Source: Toxonevra muliebris | Taxonomy: Eukaryota > Arthropoda > Insecta > Diptera > Pallopteridae | Assembly: GCA_963691655.1 (NCBI GenBank) | Contig: OY829328.1 | Span: 86,618,400 to 86,682,399, forward strand | Direction of reading: 5' to 3' | Length of the DNA: 64,000 nucleotides | Shown here: positions 1-11,021 of the stretch, piece by piece | Numbering within the stretch: position 1 is the first letter of the stretch | Layout of the letters: each line of letters begins with the position of its first letter | Made by a program: the position numbers and the translations under genes | The notes under the pieces: model-generated | What the model was told of the DNA's origin: nothing | Seen by the model: the letters and a program-made list of their open reading frames with translations, nothing else | Databases searched by the model: none

Positions 1-3000
1 AGTAGCAATGTATATTTCACATCGAAAGCAAATAACACCAGCTACGGTTGTTTTTCATCATTTTTGTTGCCACTTCCTTATGCATTACCTTCCTCTCGTT
101 TCATTTCACGGTATCCACCGACCGACAGCATCAATATCTTTGCTCAAAATCTTAGCTTCTCATATTCAGCATGACCGGCTTTGCGTATTTTTTTTTTTTC
201 ATTTTTTTCCTCATATAAAGTTTAGCAATTAGTCATAAATTTATTGAATTATGTACTAGTTTGTTTTTATTTTTTAGTTGGATTCTCCATTTTTGATATA
301 ATTAATTTAACACTTAAGCAAGTGTAATTAATTTGTTTTGATTTCTTTTAATTTTTATGTTTTTTTTTCATAGAAATTTTTAAGATTCATTTTTTTTTGT
401 CTTATCATTTGTCGTAAATTTTATAGGTTTTCATACAAAATCTTACTAATATCAATTATTTTTCTTCTTTTTTTCATATAGTAGCGTAGCAGTTCAGAAG
501 ATAAATATATTATTTTACTCGCTATTCAGAAAGTTTCGGGCCAAGAGACCCTGTCGATGTTGCCTTCTAATTGTATTTCATCTGTTTTACGTTCAGTCTA
601 CTTCTACAGTATTTTTTTTTTTTTTTTTTTTTTTGTGATAAATTCAGGTTACTATTTTTAATCCAATATATAAAAATCTTGTCTAATTTAGTTTTAATTT
701 GTAAAATTTTTTTTTAATTTTTGTATGAATGTAAGAATGATATCTTTATAATACTATCTCTATCTATTTTTATCGTCAATTATACCTCAACATATCCGTA
801 CCTATTTATATCAGTTTTATTTCAAGTTCAATTCTAACACCCTTGACCTTTACATTAGATGCACTTCAAAGTCTTACTAAAATTCGAATTTGTTTTATTG
901 ATTTCTTTGGTATCTATTGACTAACGTTAAATACTTGACTAGCCATGAAACTGAGAACAATGAAAGAGAAAAATAAAAAAAAATTTACTATATAAAAAAA
1001 AAAAAAAAAAAACAATATATGAAAAAGTTTTCTATTTTAGTAAACTTATTTATAAAATTAATATTGAATATAAAATGCAAAGAAGTCTTAAGGTCCAAAT
1101 ATAAAAAAGCAACGTAAAGGTAACGTAGAAATCCAAAATCTTAAGATCTTTACGCCATATTCACCACGCTACGTTACGAAGATTATTATTAGGTAGTAGG
1201 AGTTGACCATTTCGAGGCGATAAGTGACATTAGATAACGTTACGTATATTATAATTGGACCTTGATGCCTCATTAACAATTTGTTGCATTAATTTGTAAT
1301 GATTTAATGAATGTAAGTTTTATTTAATTCGAGATTTAGTGTAAGAAATCTGAAAATCGGTTTTGGTTAATAATTTACAAAGTTCTGCAGGCACTGGATC
1401 ATTCTCACAGTTATATAGAAACACAGTTCAGATTAGATTTTCTCTGTTTCGCATAGTTCTCATGATCTTTTTATGATAAATTGTGGGCTTTAAAGTCTAA
1501 AGTTGCTGTCTAGGACCGGAAAATTTCTCTCTAAGTAGCGGCATATTCTAGTTGCTGCAATCTGTATTCAATTATTTTCTTCATAAGATCATCTTAATAG
1601 AATAGATATACCTTAGCATCTGAATAATTTGACCCACATATTTTTCGATTTTTATAAAATTGTGCAAATCAATTGAAAAGTTGTTAGTGCATTGTTTTAG
1701 TGGATCAATTTAAAATTAATAGCATATGCCAATGAAATAATAATTATTCATTTTTTATACTATTGTAGGTATATTATTTATACAAAGTTTAGGCAACTCA
1801 AACATGTTTCAAATGTAAATAAATTTCACAAACATGAACTTTAACAAAGAAGAGAAGAAATAAAATCAAAAACTTTTTTTTCAGACAGACAGGCAGGTAG
1901 ACGCTTTATACTTGAACCAGTGACACAATTTCTGTCATTTCTTTTTTTTTTTTCTTTTGTAAAACTTTTTTGTTTTTTTTAATCATATATATTTTGATTT
2001 TTTATTGTATTTTATACCTACCTGTGAAATGTAAATGTTTTATTTTTTAAATGCAGACAGCAGGTTGCTGCTAACTTAATATGCATACAAAGAAAAGCAT
2101 GCCAGTTTTTTTTTTTTTTTTTAACCGACTTCAATAATATACACAATTTGAATTTTTGTTATTTGTTTTTTTTTTTCTTTTTGTTTTTTAATCATAAAGA
2201 AGTTTTTTATTTTTATTGTGAACATTTTATGACTAATTTTTTTCGTTTGTTTAATTTATTTATTTGTTTTTTTTTTTGTTGTTGTTTTTTTTCTTTCTTT
2301 TTTTTTGAAAAGAAACCCTATTGATGACTATCGCACGTCATTATCTTTTTTAAATATTTTTGTTTTATCTTGCTTTTTTTTTGTTTCATCTTTTAACACA
2401 CAACAAAACAAAATATGATATAAAAAAATTTAAAGGGTGTAGAGGAAGTAGCAGTTATTTTTTAAACGCCATCACTGGTATTTATAAAAATTTATCTTTT
2501 ATAAATGCTATAACAATAATAATAATAAAACAATTGACTTTTAAAGTGTTAATGACGTTGGTATAATTATGATTAATGTTTTCATTAAATATCCACTAAA
2601 CATAAGTACAAAAAATATATTTCTTAATTGTCATTTTGCAATAGTGTCAACATTTTCAAAGAAATCTAAGTCATTGTCGTGAATTATTATGGCAATAAAA
2701 CATAAATTTAGATACATTTATTAGCTAGAGACTTACAACTAAACGAAAGAGATATTCATAACTGAAAATTTTATAATTGTTTGAAATAGTGTGAAATATA
2801 AATAAATAATAAAAAAAAAAGATTTATAATGATAGCTGTTTATGACAACCATAGAAATCAAACTGAACCCATGAAAGTAAAATAATGTTAAAAAAAAATT
2901 ATAAATAATTTTGAAAATGTAAAAGAAAGGCAAGAAAAAGTTCAAACTAATGATATATGGAATTGTGAGGTTATACGTTTATCTTTTTCTACTCTCTCTC

Positions 3001-3874
3001 TCCCTCTCTCTTATGAATGTTTTTGTCATTTCACTCCCTATGAGATGATGCGCATAGTGAGAGGATTAAACTTTCGCTCATTCAGTGAAACCAATGAATG
3101 TGATTTTTCAATTTAAAGCTGATATTTTCTCTGCAATCAAGATTGATAGAGTTTCAATTAGATTTTCGTTTTCAGCAGAAAAAATTCTAACAAAATCCCC
3201 AAACTTGACCTTGAAAACGAAATAAAAGTCATCACCTTTAAGTAACTTTTTATCAATGGCTTATTTTGTAATATTGCTAGAATAGAATTTACTGTCATAT
3301 TTTGTGTTATAAACCCAAAATGGGAAAATGCAAAGTTCACAATAAGTAAATAATCACAAACTGAAGAACCTTCAAAACTAACAACAACAACAACCACACA
3401 AATTTTTGACATATTGACAAAATTAATTAAAATGCAAAAAAAATAACTCTTCATTTATAATTTAAGTTAACTACATTTTTTTCGGTTTGATGTTATTTTT
3501 CTGCACCTTTGTATACCATTAACAAAAACCAAAAAAAAAAATAATAATAATAATTTGCTAAACCGAATTAAGAAAATAACAAGACAAAGTAGAAACTCAT
3601 AAATTATAGAAAATTTGTACTAAAGAAACCTAAAAAAAAAAAAAAAATAATAAAAATTAATTTTAATAACTAATTATAATGGTCACGTTTTATTTCGTAC
3701 TTATTTATATTTATATGGTGGTGAGCACATTTTTCCGCCTTTCCAATTTTCCCTTTAAAAATTAAACTTGGCTACTTGTTGTGTACTTCTTCGTTTTTTT
3801 TTTTTTTGTTTGTTTTTTAGTCCACTTGCTGCCTTTAGTTAGTATGAATATAATTAGTTTTAAATTTTATTGAT
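1..3874. other. AT-rich non-coding stretch
   Basis: No convincing exon was found on either strand. The stretch is dominated by poly-T and poly-A runs (for example a T run near 610-634 and an A run near 994-1011) and TTTATT/AATAAA-like words. The short open frames here show no domain, no signal peptide with a supporting promoter, and low-complexity residue use. It could contain distal 5' exons or enhancers of a flanking gene, but nothing in the sequence shows this directly. Confidence 0.6.
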
Positions 3875-3962
3875 TACATTGCTGTGGTTGTTGTTAACAT
3901 AACAAGTTTATATGCAAGTGCAGATAGTACATGTTTGAGCAACGTGCTATATAAAAATATTT
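3875..3962 (+). repeat. 88-bp direct repeat, copy 1
   Basis: This segment recurs at 4695-4782, offset by 820 bp, with only two mismatches that I could see (gtggt/gtagt and tgtttg/tgtctg). It includes the words GTTAACATAACAAG and GAGCAACGTGCTATATAAAA. The similarity begins and ends sharply, which suggests two copies of one dispersed element or a local duplication. A (GT)n tract follows directly at about 3971-3987. No coding role is apparent. Confidence 0.8.
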
Positions 3963-4694
3963 ATTTTTTATGTGTGTGTGTGTGTGTATGGGTGTATGCG
4001 CGCATTTTTTTTGTTTCTTTCTTTTTTGTTATGGTTACCGTTTTTGGGCATGTGGCTACCAAACAAACGCCACTGTCAGTGTCGCCAGTATTATGCATAA
4101 AATAGTAGGAGCGTGTCATGTGTGTATGAACAAAAACAATAGCATAAAAAAAAAACATTATTAACTAGAAAAGGAAAATATAAAATAAACCGTTTGATGG
4201 CCTAATTACTACTACCATTTTTCAATTGGAAGTGTGAGTACAATATAAATATGCACACACACTATCGCACACACTCAAACATATATAAATGGCACGTGAA
4301 AATTTTTGTTCCAAACAATGATTAGTAATGAACGCATAATAAGTACCCAGGGAGAGAGTAACAAAATCAATTGAATGGAGAGTGAGAGGTCATTGTAAAG
4401 AGTAATAAACTCTATTGCATTTGGTAGCGGAGAGGGAAGAGATTAAACGTTTAGTTGAATGTTTATTTTCAGTTATTATTTATTCATTGTAACAATTGGT
4501 TTAGAAAACTGGGTCAGTTTCTATGAAATGAGGTCAAATATATACCGAGAAAAATATAAAATTTTGATATAATTGTTTGTGAATTTTTCATTAATCATGT
4601 TAGAATCAAATCGGAAATGAAACAGGGAGTTATGTCAAGACAGTTCCGTATCTTTTTACAGGGAGTACGAAACAAAACGAAAAAAGAGCAATTG

Positions 4695-4782
4695 TACATT
4701 GCTGTAGTTGTTGTTAACATAACAAGTTTATATGCAAGTGCAGATAGTACATGTCTGAGCAACGTGCTATATAAAAATATTT
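4695..4782 (+). repeat. 88-bp direct repeat, copy 2
   Basis: Near-identical partner of the segment at 3875-3962, in the same orientation. The flanks of the two copies are unrelated on both sides. After this copy the sequence continues CAGCAAACAGTATTCTGAGG, a continuation not found after copy 1. No terminal inverted repeat was recognised, so the element type is unknown. Confidence 0.8.
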
Positions 4783-4926
4783 CAGCAAACAGTATTCTGA
4801 GGACTCATAAATCTGACTCTTAAAAACTACTTTTTAAAGGCGTTTTCTGAGCACGCTCATATATATGTATGTATTATGATAATTTCTGCTCTTTCGAAAA
4901 TATGAATCATAATAATGTTTTTCTTA

Positions 4927-5045
4927 TGCCTGGTTTTCACTATATCATATTCCCTGTCAAAGAGCGAGAAAGAAGAAATTTCCTATATAAAATTTGCCAA
5001 CATGCTGGCAAATTTGATTGAATTTGACATAGTGAAAACCAAGCA
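4927..5045 (+). mobile_element. Foldback MITE, family A, copy 1 (119 bp)
   Basis: The ends are terminal inverted repeats of about 20 bp: TGCCTGGTTTTCACTATATC on the left, and on the right the complement of TGCTTGGTTTTCACTATGTC. A second perfect inverted repeat, AAATTTGCCA/TGGCAAATTT (4990-4999 and 5006-5015), sits inside. TTA lies on both sides (4924-4926 and 5046-5048), so a TA or TTA target duplication is possible. It is non-coding. A related copy in inverted orientation lies at 34378-34473. Confidence 0.8.
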
Positions 5046-5534
5046 TTAAAAGCATTTTCGAAAAGTTAACATCAAATGATCTCTATTTTATTGCAAGTAG
5101 TTCAAACTTATATTTGGACGGCAGTACTATTTGCAATAATGCCGGCAGTGATCTACAGAACAAAATATTTACACGCCTGAATATTCAAGTTAATATGAAA
5201 AATATTTCTGTTTTGTATTTCAAAATTCTCTAAATATCTACAGGTATATTTATTTATTGTTTAGATAAATAAAAAATCTACAATTCATTTTAGTTATTTT
5301 GCAACCCTAACTCTTATTTGACTCTTTTGAACTCTTTTTTTGACTACTTTATTCGTCTTTTTCGACTCTCATAATCTTTCTTTATGACTCTTTTAACATT
5401 CTTTTTTGATTCCTTTCCCTTCTATATTACGCTTTTCTCGCTCTTTCTTAAATCTTTTTACTCTCTCTTCTGACTCTATCCTCATTTTGGTTTTGATTCG
5501 TTATGTCTTCTTTTTGGAATCTATTTGGTTACAT

Positions 5535-5547
5535 TTACCCTCTTTTT
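5535..5547 (+). repeat. Target-site duplication, left copy (SINE)
   Basis: TTACCCTCTTTTT here is repeated exactly at 5857-5869, framing the SINE between them. A 13-bp perfect duplication is what LINE-mediated retroposition typically leaves. Confidence 0.85.
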
Positions 5548-5856
5548 CCGACGACCTCAATAGTCTAGTGCGTAGTGCGCGAGACTTTCATGCGGGAGGT
5601 TTGGGTTCGATTCCCGTCTTCGTCTGGTGGTTAATTTTCATAATCTTTCTATATTCACTATCAATATGAAGTGTATGAGAATTATAAGAAAGTGTACAAG
5701 TACACACCTTGGTTGGTAATTGCGAAAACCACCAAGCCGATAAAAAATTGCAACCCCACCGTTCGGAATCGGCATTAAACTGTAGTTCCAACTATGTGGT
5801 ATCACAATGGGCCGTTCAGGTTTAAGTGTGTCTCTCGGCAGCCACTCCAATCTAAC
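5548..5856 (+). mobile_element. tRNA-derived SINE (309 bp) with intact Pol III boxes
   Basis: The head is tRNA-like. An internal promoter A box, TAGTCTAGTGC, lies at 5561-5571, and a B box, GGTTCGATTCC, at 5604-5614 matches the GGTTCRANTCC consensus exactly. A tRNA-unrelated body follows and ends in CACTCCAATCTAAC. The whole unit is bracketed by a perfect 13-bp duplication (5535-5547 and 5857-5869), which fixes both ends. The good duplication and intact boxes suggest a fairly recent insertion. The tRNA arms do not fold into a full cloverleaf, so this is not a functional tRNA gene. The family name cannot be given without a repeat library. Confidence 0.88.
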
Positions 5857-5869
5857 TTACCCTCTTTTT
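5857..5869 (+). repeat. Target-site duplication, right copy (SINE)
   Basis: Exact repeat of 5535-5547, immediately after the 3' end of the SINE body. Confidence 0.85.
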
Positions 5870-8590
5870 TGATTTTTCTCTGCGGTTTTTCTGATTACAA
5901 AAACTCTCTAATAGTAGTACTGAAAGAATCTTTTTGAACTCATTTTTACAGCTCATAAAGAATGACCACTTTCATGGGAAAAAACTATCTTTCCGCATTC
6001 TTTCATGTACATTTAATGAACTGTTTGAGAGTGTAAAAGCTTCGAAATGAGAATCATAGAAGAGTATTTCCGGACTCAAATTGTTTGCTGGGCAATGAGA
6101 CGTTCTAATCAGAGCAAAAAGCGATATCGATCCAAAGCAAAAATTTCACTCGAATCTTGTTATAGCTCCTTTGCATGAAAACTGTCATTTGAGCAATATA
6201 CTTATCTGCCCTCATTTTTAAAACAGTACGGGACTGTATTCAAACTAGGTGGGTCCCAGATAGGTCAACGATTTTGCAGACAGAAAAGGAGCACACAAAT
6301 TAGGGAAACTTATACTTCTCGGGAAAAATTCTACTTCTTTTAAGTGTAAATTTTTTAAAAATGGCCAAATAGACCAAATATCCCAAGTAACAAATTTCAT
6401 GAGAATTTTAGGTTTATCAGAAACTGGCAAACTGGCAGCAAGATTTCGAGATATTCATGAAATATTGGGGAATAAACCGCATTCCACTTGAAGCAAAACT
6501 TTAATACACTTAAAAATTCTAATAGAAGGTTATATAAAAATAAAAAAAAAATAAAAATACATAGAAATCATAAACAATCGAATAAATTTTCCTATGACCA
6601 AGTTAAATAAAAAAACCTATAATAACAAAGTGCTCTCAAAATATTTACTTTAAAAATATAAAAAAAAAAGGCTAATAAAAGATATCAGTTAATCGCTGGC
6701 TGACATTATCGATAAATGAAATTCACACACTAAATTTAAATATGAGCCAATTAAATTTTTATACTTATACTTAGTATAAATGATAATTGCCAACGTCAAT
6801 TATATTTTAAAAAAGACCTGCAAGCGTATTACAAACAAAAATTTATGTAGTATTATGATAAGAGCCCAATTTGCTAAAAGAGTCTCTATTATTTGAATGA
6901 TATGAATGAATACTTAAAAAAAATAAAAGAAAAAGAACGTCCATGACGAACTTGACGTTGACGACGACGAGAAATAGCTACTAATCGATAACAGCGGCAA
7001 AGGCAAAAACAGCAGCAGCACAAATGAAAGCATTACCATATTTAGGCATAATAAACACACACACACATACACAGAGGAAGCAAAAATGAAGTTGAATTTA
7101 AAAATGACGTTTATTTTTTTGTTTGAACGAATTCAATTAAAATTGAGGAGTGAACGAGATATGGATGGAGGGGGGGATAGGGAGAGAGCAATGGGTGAAA
7201 ATGTAGGCAATGTACAATAAAGCACCACAGTACGTGGAGTGCAAGTACAAACGTGTGTTGAGTGTGGGCGATTATTAAAGCTGTTATGCTTTCATATTTC
7301 ACGGTACTTCAACTCATACGAATATGAACAATGAGTGCAGGTTGATTTGAATAATTTTTGTTTTTATAACAATTTTAATTTTTTAAAAGTGTTTCGTGGC
7401 TGTTACTAAAAGATTTTGTACTGAAATTTTATGGGTTTCTCTTTTGAGAGTTTGAGGATAATTCTTAGAAACATCATAGAGGAACATGTTCCAACTCAGA
7501 CCCCAATTGCTACATGCATAAGTCCTGTAGAAGAATCATCTAAATAAACAACTTTTTCCCATACCCACTGTTGATCTACTTCTTACTCAGTCGGAAAGTT
7601 GTGCAAACATAGTTTGTAGGAGGCTAGATTCAACATCAAGGGAGCAGAGAATGGCGGAAATTTGCAGGTTATGACTTTCATATTCTGATCTACGAAAGAA
7701 AAGCAGCTTCAACATGTTCATGATTATCAAATTTGCAATCATGAGTTTTTAAGATGTTTTTCAAAACTTTTCTCATAATAATTGCAAAAATCGTTGGCAA
7801 TAGCTTGAGCTCGTGAACTTATTATCAAAAACTTTTAAATAGCAATCAAATGTTGGAGGTAACTTCTATTGAAATGAGCTTATAAAAGAATAAAACAAAC
7901 AATGGAAGTTGTTTGCTTCTTTTTAACCATAAAGAACCAATAACCAGCAAAACTGTCACGCAATTAACAAGGCCGTATCTAATCTATTCGCATAAGCCAA
8001 AACGAACGGTCGTTCGTTCGCAGTAGACAGACGTGCTCATATAAATTTTTGCCGTCCAGCAAACAATAATCTAGGTACTTAATTGAACTTAAGAAGTACT
8101 ATTTCTATAGATTTCATTGAGTAAGAACCAGCGTAAAATTTAACACGTTTCGTTAAAAAAAAAATACTAATGCTAATAAATATTACGAAAATTAATTTAA
8201 TTACACTTGTTTAATTTTTTCCCCTTTTTTGTTTGTGTAGCTGGTGTTGTTTTGCTGTAATCTTAAACGTTTTTGTTGTTGGCGGTAAAAAATTTGCGAT
8301 AAAAGTTTGCCAATATGTGTTAACCTTTTTTTTAACTGCGTTTTTGATTATTATTATTTATTTTTCTTGTGTGAGAAAATAAACAATGATTTCATTGTTT
8401 TTCTTTTGAAAAAAAAAAAAAAAATAAGCAAAAATGGTAGAATTAGAGTACAAGAAATATTTAATCATTGCTTTAAGCAAGTAACACTTGTCGCAATAAA
8501 TACTCATGAAACAAAATATTTATTTATTCGATTTTAATACATACATAGATACACTTTCAGCTATACATATAAACACATATATCATGTTTT
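5870..8590. other. Intergenic DNA, no gene recognised
   Basis: AT-rich sequence with short CA/GT tracts (around 7058-7072), purine-rich stretches and a small palindrome, CGAACG-GT-CGTTCG, near 8004-8017. Short open frames such as the one starting with ATGAAGTTG at 7086 are 45 codons or fewer and lack a convincing signal peptide. It probably contains the downstream flank of the gene ending at 8657. Confidence 0.55.
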
Positions 8591-8597
8591 TATCGTT

Positions 8598-8603
8598 TTT
8601 ATT
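8598..8603 (-). terminator. Polyadenylation signal of the 574-aa secreted-protein gene
   Basis: AATAAA on the minus strand lies about 54 bases after the stop codon at 8657. This would give a short 3' UTR typical of highly expressed secretory genes. Confidence 0.55.
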
Positions 8604-8656
8604 AAATTCATCGATTTTTGAAAGTCTTTTCGTTTTTTTGACAAATTCTTTTCCAT

Positions 8657-10381
8657 TTAAATTGATAACTTCCAATGCCATTCCTTGTTAATTAATTGTG
8701 GCAAGGCGTTGAATTCCTTTTTAACTTTAGACTTTTTGACTTTACCTGCAGCATCTTTCGTTTTTACTGACGCCTCTATTACTGACCGTTTAGATCTCAG
8801 ATGCAAGTCTCCGGTGATCTTTTGAGGTAACGCCTTGAAATGTTTTGTGTCCTTAGAACCCTTCACCTGTGTTTGGTCTAATAATGAAACATCCACTAGT
8901 GATTTCTCCAAGCTACCTCTTCTAGAATCAGTCTTCCTCGGTAGTACTGAAGCATCGACAAGTGATTTTGACTTCTTTGAGCGCCAACTATTTAGTGCTG
9001 AAACCGCGATCAATGAATTTCTTGAGTTCCCTCTTTCTAGTACTGATGCCTTGAGTAATGCGCTGTTGTTGGAGTTGGCTCCTCCACTTTTTTTTGCATT
9101 TATAGAAGCTTTAAGTAGTGTTGCTCTTCTGTCACTGCCTGCTGAATCTTTCTTGACGGTATTATGTTTTTGTCGATTGAAATACGGATATTTTTTACTG
9201 TGATCCCTTTTTATTTCACCTCTTCCCGTAGAATTTCTTGTGCTTGTACGTTCCCAGCTTCTAGGTAAAATGGCAACTTGAAGTAGTGACTTCTTGGATT
9301 TTCCTTCTTTTAATACGGCGGCCTCGAGTAGTGAACTATTAGAGCTGCCCCTTTTATCATGTCGCCATTTATGCTCTAGTAATGAGGCTTTAAGCAGTGC
9401 ATTTTTAGAGCCGCCTTTTCCTTTTCTAGCTTTTATAGAAGCTTTGAATAATGCTGCTTCCCTTATACTGTCTGTTGAATTAGTTGGTCTTCTCTTGAAA
9501 TATTTTATTGTAGGAACAGTTTTTGAGCCTGCTGCAATTGTTTGATTTCTTCCAGCAAACCATTTATAATTATTAGGTCTCATTTTAGTTCCATTTCCAT
9601 AATTTCCTTTAGCAACCCAATGGGGGTAATACATTCCTTGAGATGATGTTGGTCTTATGTAAGTTCCATTTCTTTGGTTTCCTCCACCAAACCATTTACT
9701 GAGAGGTATTTTATGGAATGGAGATCTTACATCAGTTCCATTTCTATTGTGTCTTCCAGCAAGCCATGTAGGTCTTACATGGGTGCCATTACTACGATTT
9801 CTTTCCCATCTTATTGGTAAAATGGCAACTTCGAGTAGTGGTTTCTTCGATTTTCCTCTCTTTAGCACTGAAGCTTCGAGTAGAGAGCTTCTATTTCTAT
9901 CATGTCTCCATTTATGCTCTAGTAATGAAACCTTAAGCAAGTTAGTTGTTCCATTTCCATTATTTATTCCTCCATGCCATTCAGGATGAGGCTTTCTTGG
10001 AGATAAGCTTGGTCGTACATAAGTTCCATTTCCCAGATGATTATGTTGGTGGTGATATTTTGTAGAAGTTGTATTTGTTGTAATTGCTGGTTTAATTGGG
10101 GTTTTTGATTGCGGATTCACTACTGGATCGAGTTTTACAACTGCTATGCTTTCCGGAGTTCCCAATTCTTGTAGCTTTGGGGCTTCCTTTGCAATTGCAA
10201 TATCTGGATTGGCGTCTGAGACTGAAGCTACGGGTGAAAGATTTACAGCTATAAGACTTTCTGGAGTTTCCGATTCCTGTAGTTTTGGAGTCTCCGCTAC
10301 TGGTTCAGGATTTGATTGTGCAGCCGTTGTTTTCGCGAATACTGCCAAAGCAACCAAATATATTAACACTTTCAACTTCAT
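8657..10381 (-). CDS. Secreted basic, cysteine-free repeat protein (574 aa)
   Basis: Start: the ATG at 10381 is chosen. The open frame runs upstream only to a TTG, and a TATA box and initiator lie just ahead. Residues 1-21 are a signal peptide (MKLKVLIYLVALAVFA, cleavage near TTAA/Q). A short duplicated segment follows: PKLQE..TPES at 32-51 and 68-87. Next come spaced NGT sequons in an N-G-T-x-[VIM]-R-[PS] motif (about 118, 198, 214, 238 and 263), and a duplicated 48-50-residue block (148-194 and 329-378) holding SLLEHKWRHD and LLEVAILP. The C-terminal half repeats an [SA]LL[KE]AS[VIL]L motif with Lys/Arg/Ser linkers. A furin-like RSKR occurs at 529-532. I saw no cysteine. The protein is strongly basic. 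It has no introns and no recognised catalytic domain. It sits 640 bp downstream of the giant mucin gene on the same strand and shares its start context. A secreted structural, glue or salivary protein is my inference; no named family is recognised. Confidence 0.85.
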   Translation of the reverse strand: MKLKVLIYLVALAVFAKTTAAQSNPEPVAETPKLQESETPESLIAVNLSPVASVSDANPDIAIAKEAPKLQELGTPESIAVVKLDPVVNPQSKTPIKPAITTNTTSTKYHHQHNHLGNGTYVRPSLSPRKPHPEWHGGINNGNGTTNLLKVSLLEHKWRHDRNRSSLLEASVLKRGKSKKPLLEVAILPIRWERNRSNGTHVRPTWLAGRHNRNGTDVRSPFHKIPLSKWFGGGNQRNGTYIRPTSSQGMYYPHWVAKGNYGNGTKMRPNNYKWFAGRNQTIAAGSKTVPTIKYFKRRPTNSTDSIREAALFKASIKARKGKGGSKNALLKASLLEHKWRHDKRGSSNSSLLEAAVLKEGKSKKSLLQVAILPRSWERTSTRNSTGRGEIKRDHSKKYPYFNRQKHNTVKKDSAGSDRRATLLKASINAKKSGGANSNNSALLKASVLERGNSRNSLIAVSALNSWRSKKSKSLVDASVLPRKTDSRRGSLEKSLVDVSLLDQTQVKGSKDTKHFKALPQKITGDLHLRSKRSVIEASVKTKDAAGKVKKSKVKKEFNALPQLINKEWHWKLSI

Positions 10382-10402
10382 TTCACTCAATTTTTAATGT
10401 TC

Positions 10403-10436
10403 TGACTGCTGTCTGAGGTTTACCATGATATTTATA
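10403..10436 (-). promoter_or_regulatory. Core promoter (TATA + initiator) of the 574-aa gene
   Basis: TATAAATA reads on the minus strand at 10436-10429. An initiator-like TCAGA places +1 at about 10403, 33 bases downstream. The implied 5' UTR is only about 22 nt. The TATA-to-start distance equals the one seen for the mucin gene at 22912/22879. Confidence 0.65.
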
Positions 10437-10913
10437 AGAAACAGAGACATTTGATTCGTGGCGCAATAAAAAAACAATATATATATTTTTAAATAACAAC
10501 ACATGAAAAATACATACATATTAAAGGCAGTTGTGCATTATCAAAGAGAAGTTTTGCAAATTTCCTAAAAGTGTCGATTGATTTGAATGTTTACGCGTTT
10601 ACTTCTTGAACAACTGAATCAATATTTGAAAAGAATTCTTGTGCTTTACCTTAACTTTGAACGAATTTTTAAATAAAATGAAGCTACGATTTAAAAATGT
10701 GTTTCTTTTCCTTGATTGAAATTTGGAGCTTTAGTCCGCTTACAAAAAATATTGGATGGAAATTCTTTTGTTGTATATGCAGGTATGGGTGCTTTCACAT
10801 AAAATCTAAATAAATTTTCTAATAATAATTCAATTTCGTTGCCATCTTGGAAAAAAATAAATACATTTGTTTGGATATAAAGTAAAATTCGTTAGTAAGT
10901 AAAACTATTTTGG
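10437..10913. other. Intergenic spacer between the two secreted-protein genes
   Basis: About 480 bp of AT-rich sequence between the promoter of the 574-aa gene and the 3' end of the mucin gene. No ORF, repeat or RNA gene was seen. It is the likely place for tissue-specific enhancer sites of the downstream gene, but no specific site can be named with confidence. Confidence 0.5.
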
Positions 10914-10919
10914 TTTATT
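10914..10919 (-). terminator. Polyadenylation signal of the giant mucin gene
   Basis: AATAAA on the minus strand, about 103 bases beyond the stop codon at 11022. It is the nearest good match. Confidence 0.5.
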
Positions 10920-11021
10920 GTGTAAAAAAAAATTGTAAAAATTAACAATTGTATTCCAAAGATTTTCTTATATTTAACTTTATCATTACGACTCTCACCA
11001 GTCCTTCGCATCTATTGACGC

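Noticed and set aside
5561..5630. A functional tRNA gene
   Set aside because: The internal promoter boxes are good but the stems do not pair and the unit is a 309-bp retroposon with target duplications.
5588..5850. Minus-strand 67-70-codon frames
   Set aside because: They lie inside the SINE body and are non-coding.
7086..7220. Short frame beginning ATGAAGTTG like the two secreted genes
   Set aside because: Only about 45 codons. The hydrophobic core is too short for a signal peptide, and no TATA box is placed as in the other two genes.
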